From the NCBI GenBank assembly GCA_020725315.1, contig DYFG01000092.1, positions 1-6,394 on the forward strand: a stretch of DNA of 6,394 nucleotides. Direction: 5' to 3'. The notes below the pieces were generated by a model that was not told the origin of the DNA, did not search any database, and worked only from the letters and a program-made list of their open reading frames with translations. This DNA is from Nitrosotalea sp. (lineage in GTDB: Archaea; Halobacteriota; Syntropharchaeia; Alkanophagales; Methanospirareceae). Shown one piece after another: positions 1 to 6,343 of the stretch. Made by a program: the position numbers and the translations under genes. The stretch's first letter is position 1, and each line of letters opens with the position of its first letter.

Positions 1-1
1 A

Positions 2-1360
2 GATTACTTTAAAGAAAAAGAAGCTGGGATAGAAAAAGGGTTAAGGGAATTACTTGAGCATATAAAAACCGGGCATTATCGGTCCCCACATTTTGGTTTG
101 GGGAAAAACCATATTGGTGATTTTGTGGATTGGGCATCAACTGACCTGCGAAAGCCCTTCCTCCATTATCTTCATAAATACAAGGGGAAAGGCGACCCGA
201 GAATATCCCGGGCATTGATAAACCTGCTAAATGTAAAGGAAGGAGAGACCATACTGGACACTTTTGTGGGGTCAGGGGCGTTTATTGCTGATGCACCTAC
301 GATGGGAATAAATGCCATCGGTATAGAAATACTGAATATAGGGAAGATGATTGCCGGTGTTAAATGTAACCTTGGAATTGACATCACATCGTTACGAAAT
401 TATATTGTTGATTTATTTGAAGATATTGATGGTATGCCGTTTAAAGTAAGTGTAAAGGACAAGATATCGGAGATAAAGGAAAAAATTAGAAGAGAAACGA
501 ATAATAGCAGAGCTTACGAAAATATAAGTCCGCACTTAGAGAATGTTATCGCCGTAAAGAAAGAAATAGAGACAGTAGACAATGAAGAGATAAGGACTTT
601 CCTTTTGATTCTTCTAAGCCAGAAGATTGTCGAATATTCAGAAAAAAAGAGAGCATACGATATAATTAATTCATTCAAATCCTACGTCGAAGATAGATAT
701 TTAACCTTATACGCTACAAAAAAGCTTGCAGAAATACTAAATTTGAATCTTGATGGAGGTGTTGTCACGATAATCAAAGGCGATTCTACCAATATGTTCA
801 TGATAAAAGACAACTCAATTGACGGCATACTCACCTCGCCGCCTTATTTCGATGCTTTAGATTATATAGGGAATAACAAGGTATCAATTCTGATTTTAGG
901 CTTGGAAGAAGACCTTACTTGGGAATCAACAAAAGAATTTTACGAAGCGAAATATAGAGAAGATAAAAAAGAAAGCAAGCATAGAACGCTATTTGATTTC
1001 GTCAGCGATAGATATTTCTATATTCAATTACCTGAATCTAGTTTAAACCTCATAAAAATGCTGGAAGCATCTCGCAGGGCGATGAAATCGAGAATAATTG
1101 AAAACTACCTGAAAATGATGAAACTATCTTTTGATGAATGCTATCGTGTTTTAAGAAAAGGAAGATATTATTTGATGGTTGCTAGCAAGTATCATACTTG
1201 GATAATAAATGGGAAAGAGGAGATGATAGAAACATCTTCAATATTGGCGGACTTAGGGAAGGCTTCAGGTTTTGAAGTTGTGGACGTTATTGAGCATGGT
1301 TTGTCAAAAGCGGACGAAGGCAAAATCGGAATTGAAGATATACTGGTATTCAAAAAATGA
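2..1360 (+). CDS. SAM-dependent DNA methyltransferase (N4-cytosine/N6-adenine type), 5'-truncated by window edge
   Basis: Amino-methyltransferase that would transfer a methyl group from SAM to a cytosine N4 or adenine N6 in DNA. The frame is open from base 2 and the first candidate start inside is a TTG at 98. Coding-like sequence (ending HYRSPHFGLGKNH) continues across that TTG, so the true start is probably upstream of the window. Visible length is 452 codons. SAM-binding motif I is DTFVGSG at nt 257-277. Catalytic motif IV is TSPPY at nt 833-847, followed by FDALDYI, which resembles the SPPYxNAIDY signature of a common DNA methylase family. A charged, helical stretch of about 185 residues separates the two motifs and may hold target recognition. 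A later CYRVLRKGRYYLMV segment matches the strand that follows the active site in this fold. The stop overlaps the pssA start (ATGA), implying translational coupling. No restriction endonuclease gene is visible. Family is fairly sure; the base and site methylated cannot be read. Confidence 0.8.
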   Translation, partial: DYFKEKEAGIEKGLRELLEHIKTGHYRSPHFGLGKNHIGDFVDWASTDLRKPFLHYLHKYKGKGDPRISRALINLLNVKEGETILDTFVGSGAFIADAPTMGINAIGIEILNIGKMIAGVKCNLGIDITSLRNYIVDLFEDIDGMPFKVSVKDKISEIKEKIRRETNNSRAYENISPHLENVIAVKKEIETVDNEEIRTFLLILLSQKIVEYSEKKRAYDIINSFKSYVEDRYLTLYATKKLAEILNLNLDGGVVTIIKGDSTNMFMIKDNSIDGILTSPPYFDALDYIGNNKVSILILGLEEDLTWESTKEFYEAKYREDKKESKHRTLFDFVSDRYFYIQLPESSLNLIKMLEASRRAMKSRIIENYLKMMKLSFDECYRVLRKGRYYLMVASKYHTWIINGKEEMIETSSILADLGKASGFEVVDVIEHGLSKADEGKIGIEDILVFKK

Positions 1361-2163
1361 ATAAAGCTACTGATGAAAGTATTTTAAGACTCATAAAACT
1401 ACCTGATTTGCTCTCTCTCCTCAATGCGTTACTCGGCTTCTCTGCCATATTATTGGTGCTTGGGGAGATAAGCGTAACGGAACGAGCGATTAAAAATGCA
1501 CTTGTATTGATCTTACTCGCGGCAGTTGTTGATGGATTGGATGGTATGGTGGCGAGAAATATAGAGTCTTCCCCTTTAGGCGTATATCTCGATTCTCTTG
1601 CCGATATGCTCTCTTTTGGTCTCGCACCGGCAATCGTTCTCTATGTACTTATTAAGGATTATTTAGCTGTTAGCTCTCCGCATGTTGATGTTGTATTGGT
1701 ATTATGCGGTACGTATGTAATAAGTGGGATGTTAAGGCTCGCGCGGTTCAACGCTAAAACTTTCTTATGTGGGGCTCCGCCCCACGACCCCGCAAGCCCT
1801 GTAAGGGCTTATAAGAAAGCTTTAGCAAAAGAAACCAATAACGATTTCATCGGATTCCCTATTACGGGAGCTGCGACTTTTTTAGCTTCATTCATGCTTC
1901 TGGCTATCGAGTTAGAAGTCCCACCCTATTCAAACGCTTTCTTTCTGATTGCTTTAATGGGTATATTATGCTTTTTGATGACCAGCAGAATAAGGTATAG
2001 GACTATAAGGGATAAACGACTATTAATACCCGTTGGGATCGTCTTTTTCACGTTCTTCTTCTTTTATATCCTCTCTTTGCAGTTCATTTACCTCGCACTC
2101 GCTGTGGTTGCATTAACCACAGTTTATATGTGCAGTCCTTTATTTATACATAAACGTATCTAA
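1357..2163 (+). CDS. pssA: CDP-alcohol phosphatidyltransferase, probably archaetidylserine synthase, with in-frame palindromic insertion
   Basis: Membrane enzyme of polar lipid synthesis. In archaea this family condenses CDP-archaeol with L-serine to give archaetidylserine and CMP. The family signature D-x2-DG-x2-AR-x8-G-x3-D-x3-D is complete: D59, D62, G63, A66, R67, G75, D79 and D83, the metal- and CDP-binding residues. About eight hydrophobic segments are visible, near residues 15-38, 46-60, 84-104, 111-127, 167-185, 193-208, 222-240 and 241-260, as expected for PssA. The conserved RLARFN (127-132) and FIGFPIT (164-170) are normally about ten residues apart but here are separated by 31. 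The extra length matches a structured repeat at nt 1753-1826 encoding residues 133-157. The ATG overlaps the upstream stop by 4 nt and has no clear Shine-Dalgarno, so translation is probably coupled. Serine as substrate is inferred from similarity to PssA; another CDP-alcohol substrate is possible. The frame is intact, so the gene is likely functional. Confidence 0.85.
   Translation: MNKATDESILRLIKLPDLLSLLNALLGFSAILLVLGEISVTERAIKNALVLILLAAVVDGLDGMVARNIESSPLGVYLDSLADMLSFGLAPAIVLYVLIKDYLAVSSPHVDVVLVLCGTYVISGMLRLARFNAKTFLCGAPPHDPASPVRAYKKALAKETNNDFIGFPITGAATFLASFMLLAIELEVPPYSNAFFLIALMGILCFLMTSRIRYRTIRDKRLLIPVGIVFFTFFFFYILSLQFIYLALAVVALTTVYMCSPLFIHKRI
1753..1826. repeat. 74-nt cloverleaf-like palindromic element inserted in frame in pssA
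   Basis: The left arm GCTAAAACTTTCTTAT (1753-1768) pairs with the right arm ATAAGAAAGCTTTAGC (1811-1826) at 15 of 16 positions; the only mismatch is A1759 against C1820. Inside lie two perfect hairpins, each with a 7-bp stem and 3-nt loop: GTGGGGCTCCGCCCCAC (1769-1785) and AAGCCCTGTAAGGGCTT (1794-1810), separated by GACCCCGC. The arms abut the hairpins with no spare base. The element begins on a codon boundary, contains no stop, and encodes residues 133-157 of the host protein. It falls between two conserved PssA blocks, where family members have a short loop. A related copy in reverse orientation lies at 6344-6383. That it moved here as a mobile or dispersed element is inference; the structure is read directly. 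Confidence 0.85.
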
Positions 2164-2176
2164 AGGTAGGTTCGAT

Positions 2177-4942
2177 ATGGGGGGATATGAGAAGATGACA
2201 CCCTTACAAGAAAAGCCATTTATTGTGGGATTTAAGGAGATCGATAAGGGGGCCAGAGACGTTCTCTTTGTTGGTGGAAAGGGGGCAAGCCTTGCAGACC
2301 TCGGGAATGTCCCCGGTGTGAGGGTACCGGGAGGCTTTAATGTAACAGTGGAGTCATATGAACGCTTTATAGAGGTAAATAACCTGCGCAGCCAGATAAA
2401 AGAACTTGAAGTCCTTTCCGAGCCCTGGATCAAGCTGGAATTGGAACGGATAGAAATGGAAAAGGAAAGTGAGGGGCAAGAAAAGAAGATAGATGAGATA
2501 CTCGAACGACAAAAGAAGCTGGAAGATGCTCTTTTCGCACAGGGGGACAGGATCAGAACTGAGATGGAGCGCGGTAAAATACCCCCTGAGGTTGAGCGTG
2601 AAATAAAATCTAACTACCTTACTCTTTGTCAAGAGATCGGAACTAAGGATGTGCCGGTGGCGGTGAGGAGTTCTGCGACTGCTGAGGATTTGCCCACCGC
2701 CTCTTTTGCTGGTCAGCAGGAGACTTTTTTGAATGTTCGAGGAGAGGATCAAGTCGTGGAAGCAGTGAAGAAGTGCTGGATCTCACTATACGGAAAGAGG
2801 GCAATCTATTACAGGAATGCTCAACGTGCAAATTCCTTAAAAGAAGCTGGAAAATCACCATCTGACGATCCTGTATTCCTTCATTCGAGGGTTCACTTAT
2901 GCGCGGTAGTCCAACAGATGGTAGATGCAAAAGCGGCAGGAGTTGTTTTCACGGTTCACCGAACCACAGGATGGCCGGGAATTCTTATCGAAGCAAATTG
3001 GGGTTTAGGCGAATCAGTTGTAGGTGGAAAGGTGAATCCCGATTCCTGGGTCGTTGATCCGAATACGTGGGCAATTGTTGAGAAAACCATTGGTACAAAG
3101 GATAAAATGGTGGTGTACAATGAAGAGGGAGGAACCGAATGGGTTGAGACTCCCGAACAGATGCGGAACATCTTCTCCCTTTCTGATGAGCAGGTAATAG
3201 CGTTAGCACAAGAAAATAAATCGGTTGAGACTGATTATCGGATGCGCAAGCCGGATTACAAATACGGTGATGGCGAGTTTGCAATTGACGAGCATGATCT
3301 CCTCCTTGAGCTCCAACATCGTCCTGAGACGGTGTATTCTCAAAGAGATGAGAATATCATAGAACTGAATAAAAAAGTAGTGCCGGAGATGATAGCTAAA
3401 GAGGCAGAGCGGGTCGGTAACCTGATAATGAGGGGAGGTGTTACTGGATCTCCGGGGGCTGTTACCGGGAGGATGAATATCATCCCTGACGTTTCCCAAA
3501 TTGACATGGTACAGGAGGGAGATATTATCGTCACTGTCAGGACTGATCCAGATTGGGTCCCCGCAATGAAGCGGGCAAATGGTATTATTACCGATGTTGG
3601 CGGGGCGAACTGCCATGCAGCGATTGTAAGCAGCGAACTTGGTATTCCTTGCGTCGTTGGCACCGGTATGGCTACTGAAGTATTGAATAAGTTTAACGGG
3701 GAGAAGATCACGCTCGATGCAGATAACAAGGCTGTATACAAAGACGAACTTCCACTCGAGGAAGTGGGAGAGGACATAGATGTGAATAAACTTCTGGAAT
3801 CGCCAATTGAGACTCCCCTTGGTTTGATTCTTTCAAACATCAACGTTGCGAGAAAGCTGTGGTCTTTATCAAAGCTTGGCGAAAAATTTCTCATATCATT
3901 ATTGAGGATAGAGTTCACGCTCATGGATATCGGTGTTCATGTACGTGCTCTTGAGGATTATGACAATGGGAAGTTGGAGGAACGGGTAATAGAAAAGGAA
4001 AACGAAGCTGAGCATATAAGAAGTATCATTCGTCGCATACAAGAAAGAACGAGGGGTTATCCCAGTGGGAAGGAATATTTCATTTCCAAGCTCAGTCAGG
4101 CACTCGAAGCTTTTGCCGCCGTATTCCCTCGATCTCCCATAATCGTAAGGACTACTGATTTCAAGACGAACGAATATCTGGGCCTCATTGGAGGAGAGCT
4201 CTATGAACCCACTGAGGCGAATCCAATGTTGGGCTGGAGAGGGCTTATCCGTTCCCTTGCCCCCGAGAATAGAGCGGTATTTAAATGGGAATTAGAGGCT
4301 ATAAAGAGGGCACGGGAGAATGGCTATGAAAATATCTGGGTAATGTTTCCCATGGTGAGGAACCCACTTGAGGTCAATGGTCTCAGGGAATGGATCGCAG
4401 AACTGAAAGAGAAGTACAGGGGTATCCTTGAAAAAGACTTGCCAAGAGATGTAAAGAGGTATCTGGAGATGTGGGATGATGGTTGGAGGGATGCATTCGA
4501 GATAATGAAAGAGGTTGGTCTTGAACCAGGGAAGGACGATTTCCAGGTTGGGATAATGGTCGAGGTACCAACTGATGCTATAAGGATCCAGGACTATATC
4601 AAAACCGGGATCATATTTATCTCGTTCGGCACGAATGATCTTACCCAATTCATTTTAGCCGTAGATAGGGACAATGAATTACTGCAGAGTATCCCGTGGT
4701 ATTCAGAAGCCGATTCTGCGGTCGTGAGTTCTGTCCAGAAGGTAATTGAAGAGTGCAATTCAAGAGGGATAAAAACAGGAATTTGTGGAAGAGCTCCAAC
4801 GATGGTTCCGGGATTTGCGGAGATGCTCGTGAATTCGCACATAGATTCGGTTGGGGTAGAGATATCGGCTTATATGCCTACATGGGAGAAGATACGAGAG
4901 GCAGAGGAGAGAAGAGGAGTAATTTTAGAGTGCAAAGAATAG
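2177..4942 (+). CDS. ppsA: Phosphoenolpyruvate synthase (pyruvate, water dikinase), extended form
   Basis: Converts pyruvate, ATP and water to PEP, AMP and phosphate in the cytoplasm, the entry to gluconeogenesis in archaea. Domains in order: N-terminal ATP-grasp domain (about 25-390) with VGGKGASLADL (32-42), VAVRSSATAEDLPTASFAGQ (161-180) and GLGESVVGGKVNPDS (276-290); phosphohistidine swivel domain with GGANCHAAIVSSELGIP (475-491), H480 being the phosphate carrier; C-terminal PEP/pyruvate barrel (about 545-900) with LLRIEF (575-580), DFKTNEY (661-667), NPMLGWRG (682-689), GIMVEVP (792-798), FGTNDLTQF (817-825) and TGICGRAP (867-874), C870 being the catalytic acid. At 921 residues it is longer than the usual 750-820. 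Extra material is a charged coiled-coil-like stretch (about 75-135), a segment at about 214-238 and one at about 736-770. The ATG at 2177 has AGGTAGG 6 nt upstream; ATG 2195 is an alternative start. It lies 13 nt after pssA. Confidence 0.9.
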   Translation: MGGYEKMTPLQEKPFIVGFKEIDKGARDVLFVGGKGASLADLGNVPGVRVPGGFNVTVESYERFIEVNNLRSQIKELEVLSEPWIKLELERIEMEKESEGQEKKIDEILERQKKLEDALFAQGDRIRTEMERGKIPPEVEREIKSNYLTLCQEIGTKDVPVAVRSSATAEDLPTASFAGQQETFLNVRGEDQVVEAVKKCWISLYGKRAIYYRNAQRANSLKEAGKSPSDDPVFLHSRVHLCAVVQQMVDAKAAGVVFTVHRTTGWPGILIEANWGLGESVVGGKVNPDSWVVDPNTWAIVEKTIGTKDKMVVYNEEGGTEWVETPEQMRNIFSLSDEQVIALAQENKSVETDYRMRKPDYKYGDGEFAIDEHDLLLELQHRPETVYSQRDENIIELNKKVVPEMIAKEAERVGNLIMRGGVTGSPGAVTGRMNIIPDVSQIDMVQEGDIIVTVRTDPDWVPAMKRANGIITDVGGANCHAAIVSSELGIPCVVGTGMATEVLNKFNGEKITLDADNKAVYKDELPLEEVGEDIDVNKLLESPIETPLGLILSNINVARKLWSLSKLGEKFLISLLRIEFTLMDIGVHVRALEDYDNGKLEERVIEKENEAEHIRSIIRRIQERTRGYPSGKEYFISKLSQALEAFAAVFPRSPIIVRTTDFKTNEYLGLIGGELYEPTEANPMLGWRGLIRSLAPENRAVFKWELEAIKRARENGYENIWVMFPMVRNPLEVNGLREWIAELKEKYRGILEKDLPRDVKRYLEMWDDGWRDAFEIMKEVGLEPGKDDFQVGIMVEVPTDAIRIQDYIKTGIIFISFGTNDLTQFILAVDRDNELLQSIPWYSEADSAVVSSVQKVIEECNSRGIKTGICGRAPTMVPGFAEMLVNSHIDSVGVEISAYMPTWEKIREAEERRGVILECKE

Positions 4943-4944
4943 GA

Positions 4945-4952
4945 ATTATAAT
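4945..4952 (+). promoter_or_regulatory. Putative TATA box for the rpo7-spt4-rps24e-rps27ae operon
   Basis: ATTATAAT lies in the 41-nt gap between ppsA and rpo7 and is preceded by the purine-rich CAAAGAATAGGA, a plausible BRE. Archaeal transcription starts about 25 bases downstream of the TATA centre, near 4973-4978, which would leave a leader under about 12 nt before the rpo7 ATG at 4984. rpo7 lacks a strong Shine-Dalgarno, which agrees with a nearly leaderless transcript. This is AT-rich sequence and the match is short, so it remains a candidate. Confidence 0.35.
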
Positions 4953-4983
4953 GTTAGTTGGTAATAGAGTGTAAGTAAAAGGA

Positions 4984-5553
4984 ATGTACCTAAAGATACG
5001 AGCGGTAGATGTTGTACGGGTGCCACCAGAACGATTGGGTGACGATTTGCAGGACGTCGTGAAGGAGATGCTACGGGAGAAGCTTGAAGGACGAATGGAT
5101 AAGAAGATAGGGATGTTCATTGCGATACTGGGTGTGGTGGATATAAAAGAAGGGCGGATCATTATAGGAGACGCGGGTGTTTATTATGAAACGGTTTTTG
5201 AAGCGCTCGTTTTCAGGCCCAAGATGCAGGAGCTCGTCGAGGGAGAGGTGGTTGAGATAGTGGAATTTGGCGCCTTTGTGGAGATCGGGCCGTTAGATGG
5301 GTTGTTACATATCAGTCAGATTACTGACGAATACATCTCGTATGATGAGAAGGGGTCGAAACTCATTACGAAGGATACGGGCAGGACATTAGGAGAGGGT
5401 GATAAGTTACGGGCACGAATAGTAGCGATTTCGCTCAATGAACATGATCCAGGTGATAGCAAGATAGGATTAACGATGCGACAGCCTGGCTTGGGGAAAT
5501 TGGAGTGGCTGGAAGAGGAGCGGGGGAAAGAGAAAGAGAAAGGGAAGGCATAA
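4984..5553 (+). CDS. rpo7: DNA-directed RNA polymerase subunit Rpo7 (E', Rpb7 homologue)
   Basis: Large subunit of the polymerase stalk, which with Rpo4 binds nascent RNA and aids promoter opening and processivity. The N-terminal SHS2/tip domain (about 1-80) starts MYLKIRAVDVVRVPP, the usual family opening, and ends with IGDAGVYYETVFEALVFRP (61-79), the conserved tip-to-S1 boundary. The S1 RNA-binding domain spans about 82-167, with EGEVVEIVEFGAFVEIGPLDG (86-106), GLLHISQI (106-113) and KIGLTMRQPGLG (160-171). The body is standard length, but a lysine/glutamate-rich tail (about 176-189, RGKEKEKGKA) follows. The ATG at 4984 is chosen by the conserved N terminus; there is no strong ribosome binding site. 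It is the first gene of the block and its stop shares one base with the spt4 start (TAATG). Confidence 0.95.
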   Translation: MYLKIRAVDVVRVPPERLGDDLQDVVKEMLREKLEGRMDKKIGMFIAILGVVDIKEGRIIIGDAGVYYETVFEALVFRPKMQELVEGEVVEIVEFGAFVEIGPLDGLLHISQITDEYISYDEKGSKLITKDTGRTLGEGDKLRARIVAISLNEHDPGDSKIGLTMRQPGLGKLEWLEEERGKEKEKGKA

Positions 5554-5738
5554 TGGAAAAGGCGTGCAGGGACTGCCATAGGATCGTGGAAGGTGGAATG
5601 CTGGTCTGCAAATGCGGTTCAAACTCGATGAGTAGGGACTGGAGTGGGTACGTGGCGATTCTCGATGCAGGCGAGTCGAAGATCGCGGAAAAGTTGGGGA
5701 TGAAGAAAGAGGGAAGGTACGCATTGAAAGTGAGGTGA
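5553..5738 (+). CDS. spt4: Transcription elongation factor Spt4 (formerly RNA polymerase subunit E'')
   Basis: Small zinc-ribbon protein that binds the NGN domain of Spt5 and supports processive elongation. It has 61 residues, normal for archaeal Spt4. The N-terminal cysteine pair is C5-R-D-C8, followed by HRIVEGG. DWSGYVAILDAGESKIAEKLG (29-49) and the GRYALKVR end are strongly diagnostic. The second zinc-ligand pair is C19-K-C21-G, one residue shorter than the usual CxxC. The chosen ATG at 5553 overlaps the final base of the rpo7 stop. The frame is open upstream to an ATG at 5505, but those 16 codons lie wholly within rpo7, give an arginine/glutamate-rich leader and are not expected in the family. 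Spacing implies translational coupling to rpo7. Confidence 0.93.
   Translation: MEKACRDCHRIVEGGMLVCKCGSNSMSRDWSGYVAILDAGESKIAEKLGMKKEGRYALKVR
5732..5738 (+). promoter_or_regulatory. Shine-Dalgarno site that decides the rps24e start
   Basis: GAGGTGA is complementary to the archaeal 16S rRNA 3' end. It overlaps the end of spt4 and lies 11 nt before the ATG at 5750. An in-frame GTG at 5735 lies inside this site, so it is a poor start, and the ATG gives the canonical S24e N terminus (MKVEITKERENQLL). Confidence 0.7.
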
Positions 5739-5749
5739 GAACTGATAAG

Positions 5750-6079
5750 ATGAAAGTAGAGATAACAAAGGAGAGGGAGAATCAGTTGTTGAGGAGGAAG
5801 GAGATCTTTTTCAGACTGAGCCATGAAGAAGAAGGGGTCTCGCCGAGCAGAGAAGAGGCACGAAATGCCTTGATAAAGGCGCTCAAGTGCAGTCCAAACC
5901 TCCTCGTCATCGATAAGATGGGCACGGAGTTCGGGAAGAGAGAGACGGTTGGGTATGCAAAGGTATATGAAAGTGATGAGCGGCTCAAAGAGATAGAGCG
6001 GGAACATATAATCGAACGGAACTTCAGTGGTAGTTCGGGCAAAGAGAAGAGTGAAGGGAAGGTAAGAGAGGAGGGTTGA
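5750..6079 (+). CDS. rps24e: 30S ribosomal protein S24e
   Basis: Small-subunit ribosomal protein shared by archaea and eukaryotes. The family pattern is clear: MKVEITKERENQLLRRKEI (1-19), SPSREEARNALIKAL (31-45) where the family has PSR-x-E-x3-L, and LLVIDKMGTEFGKRETVGYAKVY (51-73), matching the near-invariant v.d.m.TeFG...s.GyAkvY core. It has 109 residues; the family is usually about 95-110. The C-terminal 17 or so residues (SGSSGKEKSEGKVREEG) are low-complexity and charged. The ATG at 5750 is preferred over the GTG at 5735 because of the ribosome binding site position and the N-terminal match. It begins 11 nt after spt4 and ends 4 nt before rps27ae. The GTP-dependent dephospho-CoA kinase (DUF359) gene that often lies between spt4 and rps24e in Euryarchaeota is absent. 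Confidence 0.95.
   Translation: MKVEITKERENQLLRRKEIFFRLSHEEEGVSPSREEARNALIKALKCSPNLLVIDKMGTEFGKRETVGYAKVYESDERLKEIEREHIIERNFSGSSGKEKSEGKVREEG
6070..6075 (+). promoter_or_regulatory. Shine-Dalgarno site for rps27ae
   Basis: GGAGGG lies within the last codons of rps24e, 8 nt before the rps27ae ATG at 6084. The spacing is normal and supports that ATG as the start of this short gene. Confidence 0.7.
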
Positions 6080-6083
6080 TAGA

Positions 6084-6251
6084 ATGGCTGCAATCCATAC
6101 GTTTTACGAAGTGGTTGAGGAGAAGGGGAAGGTAAAAACACATCGGAAACGGAAAGCATGCCCGAGGTGTGGATCCGGAGTGTTTTTAGCGGAACATGAG
6201 GACAGGTACTCATGTGGTAAGTGTGGGTATACCGAATTCCGGAAGAAATAG
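6084..6251 (+). CDS. rps27ae: 30S ribosomal protein S27ae (zinc ribbon)
   Basis: Small zinc-binding protein of the 30S subunit. Translation of 6084-6251 gives 55 residues, in the usual archaeal range, starting MAAIHTFYEV and ending YTEFRKK. The zinc ribbon is C26-P-R-C29 and C44-G-K-C47, in the contexts RKACPRCGSGVFLAEHEDRYS (24-43 region) and CGKCGYT, as in S27ae homologues. The basic stretch KVKTHRKRK (16-24) before the ribbon fits rRNA contact. It starts 4 nt after the rps24e stop with a good ribosome binding site and is the last gene of the block. The kae1/bud32 gene that commonly follows it in other Euryarchaeota is not seen before the window ends. Confidence 0.95.
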   Translation: MAAIHTFYEVVEEKGKVKTHRKRKACPRCGSGVFLAEHEDRYSCGKCGYTEFRKK

Positions 6252-6282
6252 TACGAGAGGCTCAAAACTAACACATTTCACC

Positions 6283-6294
6283 TTTTCTCTTTTT
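6283..6294 (+). terminator. Putative T-tract terminator of the ribosomal operon
   Basis: TTTTCTCTTTTT begins 31 nt after the rps27ae stop. Archaeal RNA polymerase terminates at coding-strand T runs without needing a hairpin. Nothing else recognisable lies between 6252 and 6343, which suits an operon end. The tract is interrupted by two Cs, and the hairpins about 50 nt further on may also contribute. Confidence 0.45.
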
Positions 6295-6343
6295 GCGGGA
6301 TAAGAATAAAGGTAATTGTTTAGCTAACCACAAGATTATACAT

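Noticed and set aside
98..100. TTG as the start codon of the methyltransferase
   Set aside because: The frame stays open to base 2 with coding-like sequence, no ribosome binding site is convincing before the TTG, and the codon falls within a FGLGKNH stretch that reads like continuous protein.
80..103. Imperfect inverted repeat around CCCCACA/TTTGGGG near the window start
   Set aside because: It is short, mismatched and within the methyltransferase reading frame, with no sign of a second copy.
1753..1826. The cloverleaf as a tRNA gene
   Set aside because: There is no T-psi-C consensus, no recognisable anticodon arm or CCA-proximal pattern, the outer stem is 16 bp rather than 7, and only two inner hairpins exist.
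1753..1826. CRISPR repeat or array
   Set aside because: The two copies in the window are 4.5 kb apart in opposite orientation, and no regular spacers are present.
2102..2122. Perfect 8-bp inverted repeat CTGTGGTT/AACCACAG with a 5-nt loop near the 3' end of pssA
   Set aside because: One such match is expected by chance in a window this size, it lacks the 7-3-7 geometry and sequence of the element, and it encodes an ordinary hydrophobic membrane segment.
3340..3924. 194-codon minus-strand open frame opposite ppsA
   Set aside because: It lies wholly against a gene with complete catalytic motifs, and its serine/threonine-rich product resembles no known protein; it is a shadow of the real frame.
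5505..5552. Upstream ATG giving a 77-residue Spt4
   Set aside because: The extra residues are an Arg/Glu-rich translation of the rpo7 tail in another frame, and Spt4 proteins start just before the first zinc knuckle.
5435..6007. 190-codon minus-strand open frame opposite rpo7, spt4 and rps24e
   Set aside because: It covers three well-recognised genes and its Ser/Leu/Pro-rich composition is what purine-rich coding DNA gives in antisense.
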